A stretch of 64,000 nt of DNA, taken from Ficedula albicollis (taxonomy: Eukaryota > Chordata > Aves > Passeriformes > Muscicapidae). The stretch spans positions 11,416,793 through 11,480,792 of the forward strand of contig NC_021674.1 of the NCBI RefSeq assembly GCF_000247815.1, in the 5' to 3' direction. Shown here piece after piece: positions 1 to 8,027 of this stretch; position 1 is the first letter of the stretch, and every line of letters starts with the position of its first letter. The notes under the pieces were generated by a model that did not search any database, was not told the origin of the DNA, and saw only the letters and a list, made by a program, of their open reading frames with translations. Made by a program: the position numbers and the translations under genes.

Positions 1-1338
1 CAGATTTTTGGGCCTCATCCCACATTTATTTTCACTATTATTAAAGTATTTTATGTTGCTAGTTGTAGTCGTTGCACTGCTCTCCTTTTATTTTCTGCCA
101 CTATTGCCCTAATATGAGAGGAACCCAAAAACATATTGTTGGGGACCACCCTCACCCCCGACATGAGGGTAGCTAATATGTCCCAGGTGGTGCTCCTGGT
201 GGTGTGGGCTTTACATGTGTGGTCTTAGCTGCTGAGGATACTCTCTGGGGAAGGACACCCACAAATGAGTGCTAATTTAGGCATTACTACAGTCCTTCTA
301 TTTCTGGCATATCAGTGGCTTTTGTTAGCACATAGAAGGGATAAGAGATGTGCCCCAACCAGGTGGTGCAAGGAGTGCACTGCTGGATGCTGTTGGGGTC
401 TCTTTAAAGGGAAGAGAACACATCCATCCTGAAGCAGAGATGGGAGGCCAAGTAGATGGTGCAGGGGCAGAGAGGAGGAGAACAGATTACCAGAATTGAT
501 GTAACGAAGTCTCCAGGGAATTAAAACCCTTAAAGGAAGGACTCAGAGTAGGGAGAGGAAGAAAACTTTGTTTTTATGAGAATTTGTACTTAAATACTTT
601 TTTTCTCAGTAATAGATTTTTCACAGGAAATTTACACCGTTACTTCAGCTTTCAAAGATGCAAGCCTTGTGTAATTGCATAGCTGCATGTTTATTCCTTG
701 CATTTAAAGAGGCACAGCCACCTGATCTGAACAGAGCAGAGACACAAGAGATACTGAGGATCCTTAATGCTCATTTGAGAATGGGGAAAAGCTACACCTA
801 AGTGCACAGCAAAGTAACTGTTTTAGGATTCATACCTGAATATTATTCTATTTACAAACTCTATCCTGAGACATATACATGAGAACTTACAGCATAGGGG
901 CATGAAAGGAGCAGGAATAGGGGATAAATGCCAGGGAGTTACAGACTGGAGGTAACAGAGGAGGCTGGATGAGAAAGGTGAGGGACAAGATCCATTCCTG
1001 TACAGTTTCTCTATGTTATGATTTTAAAAATTGGGCAGTTTTGAGGTGACAAGAATATCCTGCTAGTATTGTTTTCTTCTTATTAACTTAGATGCACTTT
1101 TTGCACTTCTAGCTCTCATAAGTTAGGGTAACACATGCTGTGAGCAGGGAGTGAAGCAGTACCTTCAATGTACTTGGATGTGGCTTTTTGTGTTGCTGTT
1201 TTGTTTTTTTTTCATTTGAGCTAACTAGATATAATCTTGGAGTAGAATAGCTAACAATAGCGGAAGCAGTGTTTGCAATTCATTGATCTTTATGCTATAT
1301 CCTCCATATTTAGAATGCTCTCTACTCTGAGTTATACT
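1..1338. other. Intergenic DNA, no gene recognised
   Basis: AT-rich sequence with short T runs. I see no spliced coding exon, RNA gene or recognisable repeat end here. It lies beyond the 3' side of FBXO48. Confidence 0.5.
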
Positions 1339-2467
1339 TGTTGGAGGCTAGAATTTTTCTTTTTTTTTCTTTTTTTCCTCGGGAAATTTTCTCCCATCTG
1401 TTGCCTAAGAGAGGATAACAACGGTACTTAAGAGAGACAAAATATTTAGCCAAGGGGGAGCGGGTACAGCTGCCTTCACTCTCATAGGTGAGAGGTTTTT
1501 TCCCTTGGGAAAGGGCAGAGATACCGTGAGATTTTGGCAGGGAGGTGAGGGGCTGGGCTCAGCTCAGCTCGGAGGGGAACGGACCAGAGGTTGCTGCCCA
1601 GAGGATTCACGGCTGCTGCTGAGCTTTCGTACTCTCACTGCTTCTCCTACCATGTGTGAAGCTCTGCTTTTAAGAGCAGCTGTTGAACTGTGACCACCTG
1701 ACCTCACTGGAAAGAACCCTCACCATCTACTAGGGTGCCCCTTACGGGAAAACACAGGAGCTCGAGCCCCTTCGAGGGAGCCTCTCCCGGCTTGCTTGCA
1801 GAAGCCTGGCTGCCACTGCCCAGCTTTGCTTTTTTCTGCTGCTGCCTCGGCCTTTTTCGATACACTTTAACCCATGACCCCATGTCTGCCCAACCCTCCA
1901 CAGTTCCTGCTACAGCTGTGTTGTTTCTGCTGCATTGTGTTTGCCAACCCGGTGTCTGTTTACCTCTGTCACTCCAGCTTCCTGCTCTGAGGTTCCTGCT
2001 ACAGCCCATTTCAGCATCCAGAGGAGCAGTGGGACCGGCTGCCCCGAGGAGCTTGCAAAGGAAGCACCCTTTCCACCTCTTTCGCCTGCCCACCCGCCAT
2101 GGCCCACATGAGGGGGACACAGCTAAGTTTGCGCCACAGCGCCCCCTGTAGGTGTGGCGGAATCACTGCACCTGTCCCGCCCGGCCGGGGGCCACCAGCG
2201 CCCCTGCTGGCTGGGAGCGGAACTGCACCAAAGGGGAAAGTGCCTGCGGCCAAGAGAGAGGCTGGGGCTGGCTTTGCGCTTCTGTTTGTTGCTGCTGCCA
2301 CTGTGCTTGTTTCTTTGCCTTATCTATATATTCTAGTAAAGAACTGGTTTTCCTTTTCTCATATCTTTGCCTGAAAGCCCTATGATTTCAAAGTTATAAT
2401 AATTTGGAGGGAAGGGAACCATATTTTCCATTCCAAGGGACGTTGCTGCCTTCCTTGGCAGACACCA
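1339..2467 (+). mobile_element. Solo LTR, family A, copy 1
   Basis: The segment starts TGTTGG and matches 46479-47427 over most of its length. Shared stretches include a block beginning ACCAGCGCCCCTGCTGG, a TATATA/CTAGTAAAGAA block near the 3' end, and a terminal block ending GGCAGACACC. No internal retroviral genes follow it, so it reads as a solo LTR. This copy carries extra GC-rich sequence in the middle (about 1735-2100) with repeated GTTCCTGCTACAG motifs that copy 2 lacks. The exact 3' edge and the target duplication are not clear. Confidence 0.75.
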
Positions 2468-3676
2468 AGCCCGGACATACTTCAGTCATGTTTGGCAGCA
2501 GGTTGACAGCAGAAGGTTCAGTGAATTTTGGGTACACCTGTTTTTGATAATGTAGTAGTTGTCCCACAAGAACAGTGAGCAAAGGGAGATTTTTAAAACC
2601 TAGTGCAATGAGGCCTTGATCGTATAACTAAGACTTACCTACAAGGAATACATTACAGAAGATGTGTGATAAAGATCATCCAGTCCTTGCATCATGATAC
2701 TGAAAAATATGTCTAAATTAGATATGCTACTCATGATTTAGAAAAGGTACCAGTGGTGGTTGCATGAAAACCTGTTCAAACAGGGAGCATAGGCTGAGGA
2801 AAGTGGACTAGTTTCGAGGGAGTCTGTTGAATACTCTAACCCAGAAAAACGATCAGGTAACATTCTGTTCTTGAAAGCCCCTTAAGAGTTGCCCATTTCA
2901 CCTGGCTGATCTGTTTCTTCCTTGACCTGTAGATGTGGGCACCTACAAGATAAAGTCCATAAGCCCAGACACCTGCAATAAAGAGAGGTAAGAAATACTA
3001 GATATTTTCACCAGATACTCTGTAACGGTTAAATAAGTGTGAGAAAATAAAGTGTAAATAGAAAGCAAGTTTAAATTAACGGTTTGTTTAAACATCAGCA
3101 TCATTAAAAAAAAAAAAAAAGCTATGGGATCATAGCCCAGATGACCACAACCTGTATTTTTAGAGCAAAACTGTTCTGCTTAATCTACTGTTACTGGGTC
3201 CTAATAAAGATAAGGGCTGGACCTATTTTGGGTGAACTTTGGGTGAAGTGTGAGATCCTTGTGAGGATTCTGTCCCTTGAAATGGGTACTGAGAATGTTC
3301 AGCTGATTCTGAGGTGGCCACCTTGCTCTCTTTTCTGGTGTCTGGATTTGTCCCTTCCCCAGCCTTTCTTTATGGGCTCTCATGTGCTGCTGATAAAATA
3401 AACTTCATGTCAAGAAGTCAAACACACCTTGGGGGTTTTTGGTGTTTTTGTTTGTTTGTTTGGGGTTTTTTTAATATAAAAATCATCTCTTCCAAAACAA
3501 AAAGTGCAAACTGAAATTATAATCAGCGTATTTTTGACAGTGCAATTAAATTTATAAATATAAAATACAACTGAATAGTTGTCTTTAGAATTTTACATAA
3601 AATTAATACAGTAAACTGCAAATTAAAAGCATACACCCATAACTTTTTTAGAAGCTTTCATCATGATTTTCATAAT
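2468..3676. other. Intergenic DNA, no gene recognised
   Basis: Mixed AT-rich sequence with an A15 run near 3106 and a GTTT-rich patch near 3440. No coding exon or known repeat was identified. Confidence 0.45.
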
Positions 3677-4114
3677 TGTGAAGGACCCCCAAAGGAATTC
3701 CTAACTAAGAAATGCAACCCCTGTTTTGTTCCCTAAGGCAACCCCGTGTTCTCTCCCAGCCTTTGGTCCCTCCCATCCTAATTTCTTGTTGGTCATTTGT
3801 TTTGGCCATGCCCTTAAAGTTACCTTCGTGTTTCCTAATAATTGGTCCCTAACGATTTCCCCGCCTGCTCATCCCATGTACTAAATCTGTACCCTGATAA
3901 GCCTTGGGGCCTTTGTTCTCCCGAACCCTGGACAATGCGTGCGTGGCTGAAATAAACATCTCTGTAACACCCTGCAAAGGCCTCCTGCTGATTTCACCCC
4001 AAGGACAATGCGGGGCCTTTGTTCTCCCGAACCCTGGACAATGCGCGCGTGGCTGAAATAAACATCTCTGTAACACCCTGCAAAGGCCTCCTGCTGATTT
4101 CACCCCAAGCAACA
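3677..4114 (+). mobile_element. Solo LTR next to the FBXO48 3' end
   Basis: It starts TGTGAAGGACCCCC and contains AATAAA polyadenylation signals in the context GCTGAAATAAACATC, ending near CCAAGCAACA. This layout (TG start, AATAAA near the end, CA end) is that of an endogenous retroviral LTR in plus orientation. It is antisense to FBXO48 and ends about 115 bp beyond the FBXO48 stop codon. Its 3' end region is present twice (see 3906-4108). No convincing target duplication was found, so the borders are approximate. Confidence 0.65.
3906..4108 (+). repeat. 106-bp tandem duplication of an LTR 3' end
   Basis: The block beginning GGGGCCTTTGTTCTCCCGAA occurs at 3906 and again at 4012, an offset of 106 bp, with about one visible difference (GCGTGCG versus GCGCGCG). 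Each unit carries its own AATAAA signal, so this LTR has two polyadenylation signals. Confidence 0.9.
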
Positions 4115-4228
4115 CCTAAAATGCTACAATAATCAGTCCAAAATTATTCATAGTCATTTCGCAACTTCTAAGCAGTGTGTGTGCTATTGGCAAAAGTTGT
4201 TTGAGTTGCAAGAATCAGCACTGCTTTC

Positions 4229-4390
4229 TCATCTCTCAAGTTCTGCTTCCAAGATTTCTCCCCAGGTGTTGACATCCATTGGATACATGCTTTTCTCTGG
4301 CAAGCTGAATTGTGAAGGAATGTTGCTGTATTTCCCACTAAGCCATTCTTGCTTCACTTTGCTTTTCCAGTAGTTTCTCAACAATGTAAT
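4229..4390 (-). CDS. FBXO48: FBXO48 coding exon 2 (C-terminal 53 codons and stop)
   Basis: On the minus strand it starts directly after an ACCAG acceptor and reads ITLLRNY, KSKVKQEWLSGKYSN, FSLPEK, MYPMD, TWGEILEAELER, then TGA at 4229-4231. The residues match the C-terminus of human FBXO48 almost position by position, so the reading frame and stop are secure. Confidence 0.93.
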   Translation of the reverse strand: MTLLRNYWKSKVKQEWLSGKYSNIPSQFSLPEKSMYPMDVNTWGEILEAELER

Positions 4391-6095
4391 CTGGTAAAAA
4401 AACATACAGTCAGATTTTGGAAAGGAACCAATTTAAACTGCATTCAATATAACTAAGTTTAGCAGTAGAAGAGTAGAGCTAGAAAAAAGATTTGGAATAC
4501 GCCTTTGGATATCTAGACATTAAGCCCAGGAAGGTGCAATGCTGAGGAGAAGCAGAACATGCTCCACTTCCGAATTTTCTGTTCCTGCCTCAATTATTTA
4601 GTGGTCAAGATGAAAAACCCAAACCAAGAATTTATCTTACTCCTTTAAAAAGGCACTTTTCACTTTCTGTTTAGGTTGGGGCCTTTATGTTTTGTCTGGA
4701 GGCTGGCTGGATTCTTCTCTCCTGCCAGTCTTTTAGGACAAGAAAATGTAGACTCAGTGTGTTTGTTGCTTCTATTTCAAATGCCCTCCAGAGAAAACAG
4801 TGCAGGGAGGTCTGGAAACTTCTATGCAAGGGTAGCAAGATATATACACTGAAAGGGTAACCACTATCAGCTCATGGCTGTGCCTCACGCTGCAGTAACT
4901 TTACTGGAAAGTCAGAGTCCAGTGGCTGCTTTTGTTTTGCTGCTGCTTCTCTCTTTTCACCCCTCCAGTGTCCCCCTGCTCTTAAACACATCAGCTAAAA
5001 TAAGGTGGGATATTACCCTCTAGCTGGCCCAGAGTAATCTGTGGAACCAGCTATCTGATCTACCTGATCAGATCCTGATCTACCTCAGCTTCCAGGCTGG
5101 ATTCAACAGTGACAAATCATTCAGCATGTTCTGGAACTGAACCTGGTGCAAACTCCTCAGAGCAGTCTGTGTGTGGGGAGATTTCCTGAACAGTTTATAA
5201 AAGCTCCTGCTCATTTCCTTTTCTATTCCCCCTTTTTTTTTTTTTTTTTCCCTCCCGAATGCGTGTCACCTGAGGTACATTGAGACAGCACTATCCAGGA
5301 TGACTTTCCAGGAAGTTATTCCTAAGCAGCGGCCCCCTTTTTTTTTTTTTTTCCCTCCCGAATGCGTGTCACCTGAGGTACATTGAGACAGCACTATCCA
5401 GGATGACTTTCCAGGAAGTTATTCCTAAGCAGCGGATCTATTTCCACAAAACACAACCAGAGAGCACACACTGCCTAGCGGGGCTCTGTTATCTCCTCCC
5501 TGCCAGCCCTATCTGCGGGAACGTGGGCTTCGTCCCATGTTAGGGCTTGCCTAGGATGCTGCTCAGCGCTGAGGCTGTGCGGGGCAGCAGGAGGACTAAT
5601 GCCGAGCCGGACAGGCTCTGTCCTGGGTAGGAAAATGGACAGTCTTGCATTACCTCTCAGGGTATTTTACCAGATGTCCGTCTCTGCTGTCACCGCCGCT
5701 GGTCCGCCCCACAGCCCTAGGACGGGTGCGACGCGCTGATGTCATTTCCTTACACATTTCTATTGGCCCTCCTAGCAGCCTCGTTAGTGTCACTGCCGGT
5801 GTTCTGCCGCTGGCGGCGGATTTACCTTCCAGGAATACCCGTTCCCTCGGTCGCAGTCGATCTCCCGCTGGCAGACGGCGCGCACGGCCAGGCAGTGGTG
5901 CCGCCACAACCGCTCGTTGCTCTCGATGACGCGGTGCCAGCCCTTGCACGTCAAGGACGCGTGACACAAGCTCTCGACATCCAGCCGGCTGAAAATCCGG
6001 GAGCTGATCTCGGGAGGAAGGGCAGACACGAAGTCACCCAGTCCTCCTCTTCCTCCCTCGGCGCTGTCCCGGCCGGCAGCGCGCTCCGCGTCCAT
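4229..6095 (-). CDS. FBXO48: F-box protein 48 (two coding exons)
   Basis: Joining 5826-6095 to 4229-4390 gives 143 codons plus TGA; human FBXO48 has about 155 residues. F-box proteins bind SKP1 and recruit substrates to SCF-type ubiquitin ligases; FBXO48 itself is little studied. The F-box core lies at residues 24-70 (LPPEI, IFSRLD, SLCHASLTCKGW, LWRHHC). It is followed by the family-typical VRAVCQREID and GYSW segments, and the second exon contains EWLSGKYSN and MYPMDVNTWGEILEAELER. The intron has GT/AG ends (donor GTAAAT at 5825, acceptor CAG at 4391-4393). The start at 6095 was chosen because MDAER aligns with VDAEK in the human protein. An in-frame ATG at 6197 would add 34 residues and is a real alternative. 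It is head-to-head with APLF. Confidence 0.93.
5228..5435. repeat. About 105-bp tandem duplication in the FBXO48 intron
   Basis: Two near-identical units each begin with C5 and a poly-T run, continue CCCTCCCGAATGCG, and end CCTAAGCAGCGG. The first starts at about 5228 and the second at about 5333. The only clear difference is poly-T length, which points to a recent duplication. Confidence 0.9.
5826..6095 (-). CDS. FBXO48: FBXO48 coding exon 1 (F-box domain)
   Basis: Ninety codons from ATG at 6095 to a GTAAAT donor at 5825, ending in phase 0 after GYSWK. It contains the complete F-box. Glycine, alanine and arginine dominate the first 20 codons, as expected for an exon inside a CpG island. Confidence 0.9.
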
Positions 6096-6564
6096 CCCCG
6101 CGGCCTCGGGGTGGGGAGGTGTCACCGCGGCCTCCGTGTGCGCGGGCGGCCGCCGCCGGCAGCGCTCTGGGCTGACTGGCTGCCTGCCTGCTGCCATGTC
6201 CCCGTCACCCGACCGCTGCGGGCGTGCGCGTGCGGCGCGGGTTTCGGGGCTAATTCCGCAGTTTCGGGAGCACGGAGGCGGCGCCGCCCTACGGCTCCGG
6301 GAAGCCGCGTCATCAACCCCCCCGTCATCAGGCGGCGGCGGCGGCTCCTGCCGGGCTCGGCACCACCTCCTTTTCAGTCCCGCCGGCTCCGGAACCCTCG
6401 AGCATTGGCCGGCCCGGCCTCGCAGAGCCGCGGGCCCGAGGTAGCGGGGCCCGAGGTAGCGACGCCCGCTCTCAGGGCCGGAGTGGTTCGTGTCCGCACT
6501 GCGGGGTTTGAAGGGGAGTGCTGCAGCCCCGACCCGGCTCTGCCGCAGGTGGAAGGGGCGGGGA
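6096..6564. promoter_or_regulatory. CpG-rich bidirectional promoter between FBXO48 and APLF
   Basis: The sequence is strongly GC- and CpG-rich (many GCG, CGC and GGCGGCGG strings) with no TATA box near either gene start. It sits between the FBXO48 start codon and the APLF side. The CpG-rich state also covers FBXO48 exon 1. In human these two genes are head-to-head, which supports a shared promoter. Transcription start sites cannot be placed from sequence alone. Confidence 0.65.
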
Positions 6565-6990
6565 AAGCCCGGATCCAGCGGAGGGCAGCGAGGATGATTG
6601 GGCGGGTGAAGCATCTCTCGTAGGAGGAAAGGCTTGGGGAAACGGGGCCTATTCAGCTTCGAGAAGAGGCGGCTGAGAGGGGACCTCATTCGTCAATATA
6701 AATATCTCAGAGTGCCGAGAGGATGGGCCCGGCTGTACCCACTCTTGCAGAGCAATAGGACAAGAGGAAATGGGCAGAAACTGATGCACAGACCTGAATA
6801 TAAGGAAGAACTTCTGTACTGTGCAGTGGCTGCACATGGAACAGATTGCCCACAGAGGTTGTGGAGTGTCCCTCAGTGGAGATATTCCAGAACCATCTGG
6901 ATGCAGCCCCGTGCCATGTGTTCTGGGATGACCCTTGAGCAGGGAAGTGGGGCCAGATGACCCACTGTGGTCCCATTGAACCTCACCCAT
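6565..6990 (+). mobile_element. CR1 LINE, truncated 3' end
   Basis: It reads like the conserved CR1 3' region in plus orientation: GGGGCCTATTCAGCTT, AGAAGAGGCGGCTGAGAGG, AATATAAATATCTCAGAG, CAATAGGACAAGAGGAAATG, GAGGTTGTGGAGT and CAGTGGAGATATTCCAGAA. It is 5'-truncated, as most CR1 copies are. It lies between the CpG island and the first recognised APLF exon, where the APLF N-terminal exons would be expected. Confidence 0.8.
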
Positions 6991-7821
6991 CCTGGGGTTT
7001 TTGTAAGCCCCTGCAGAGCTGAAGGGGTGAGGACAGAGTTTAGCCCTTGGTATTTCTCTTCATAGGGTGACAGAGAGGAAGTTCTGCTGGTCAGTGTGCT
7101 GTCTCTGTGGTGGAGAAAGTTCTGGAAGGGTTGGCAGAGACTGACTCCCCAGTGCTTCTGTGCAGGGAATACTGCGGCAATTAGATTTGTTTTTCCCTAA
7201 TTATTTGTGCTGGTGAATTGAGTAGTGGAAAGGCAATGTGTTGAAGGAAAAGCAGTTGCAATTTGAGCGTGCTCCCATAAAAAGCTTTTTAGATGAAGTG
7301 GCTCAGAACTGAGGCTTTCAAAACTAGCACCTGAGTATCTAGTGTCACCTCAGTGCTGCAGGCTTGTAGCCTGTAGTGAGAACTTGCTGGGAAGTGGTTC
7401 ATTCATTGGGCATCTGATCCTGCAAACTGCATCTTAAAATTGTTGCTTGACTTTTAGGATAAGATCAGATTTTGGGGAGTTGTGCAGATTTACCATAAAG
7501 CAAATTTTGAGATGCAATTTCAGCTTTCTAGAAGTTTTGTCATGGCAGCAACCAGTGTAAATTATGTACTTGAACCCCAAAACACCACAGTCGTGGTTCG
7601 CAGTTATTAGAGAGTCTTTTCTTCAAAACCTTTTAGGTTTGAAGTAAAAGGAAGGTGCATTTATTTCCTCTAAGTTGATGTAAGAGGATGTTGACAGTCA
7701 GTTTCAAACTGCATTTGTTAATGGCAGACATTCAGACCAGCTTTTGTGTTTGAGTCAAAAGTGCATGTTTATATTTGTAGTATGTGAATAGCTAAAATTG
7801 ATTTTGTTTTGTCAGAAAAAA
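6991..7821 (+). other. APLF 5' region; FHA-domain exons expected but not recognised
   Basis: An FHA domain of about 105 residues should be encoded upstream of the first recognised APLF exon, but no intact coding exon for it is visible here. Faint, broken resemblance exists near 7066-7165 (a VTERK-like string after a TTCATAG acceptor) and near 7411-7497. Neither keeps a usable frame, and chance is possible. Confidence 0.35.
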
Positions 7822-7944
7822 ATTAGGAGGTTGATGCAGAAGAACCAACTGTTCGTGCTGTTGAGATGTCCTGTATTCCATTGGATTAGGAGGTTGATGC
7901 AGAAGAACCAACTGTTTGTGCTGTTGAGATGTCCTGTATTCCAT
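7822..7944 (+). repeat. 63-bp tandem duplication over an APLF splice acceptor and exon start
   Basis: Unit 1 (7822-7884) and unit 2 (7885-7944) both begin ATTAGGAGGTTGATGCAG and continue through GATGTCCTGTATTCCATT. They differ at one visible base (GTTCGTG versus GTTTGTG). Each unit carries an AG followed by GAG GTT GAT. Use of the first acceptor (7826) would meet the in-frame TAG at 7887-7889, which is the intronic tail of the second unit. Only the second acceptor (7889) gives an open exon. Confidence 0.92.
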
Positions 7945-8027
7945 TATTAATGGAACCAGCATGTTCCAGCTCTGAGGTCCAGGGAGCTGCAAAAAAGAGG
8001 AATAATGATGCTGCCTACAGACTTTTG
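7890..8027 (+). CDS. APLF: APLF exon after the FHA region
   Basis: Forty-six codons in phase 0, starting EVDAEE (compare EVEM just after the FHA domain in human) and ending AAYRLL before a GTGGGT donor. The acceptor is the second copy of a 63-bp duplication. Its sequence is weakly conserved, so the exon call rests on position, frame fit and the EVDA match. Confidence 0.6.

Noticed and set aside
1735..2374. Overlapping frames of 90-138 codons
   Set aside because: They lie entirely within the family A solo LTR, and similar frames appear in its second copy at 46806-47336.
5739..6623. 294-codon plus-strand frame across the CpG island
   Set aside because: It is antisense to FBXO48 exon 1 and stays open because stop codons are rare in GC-rich DNA. 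It shows no FHA or other domain.
5790..6689. Full 299-codon minus-strand frame as one FBXO48 protein
   Set aside because: The upstream 160 or so codons lie in GC-rich promoter and CR1 sequence, and the frame runs past the real donor at 5825. Only the part from 6095 (or possibly 6197) to 5826 fits FBXO48.
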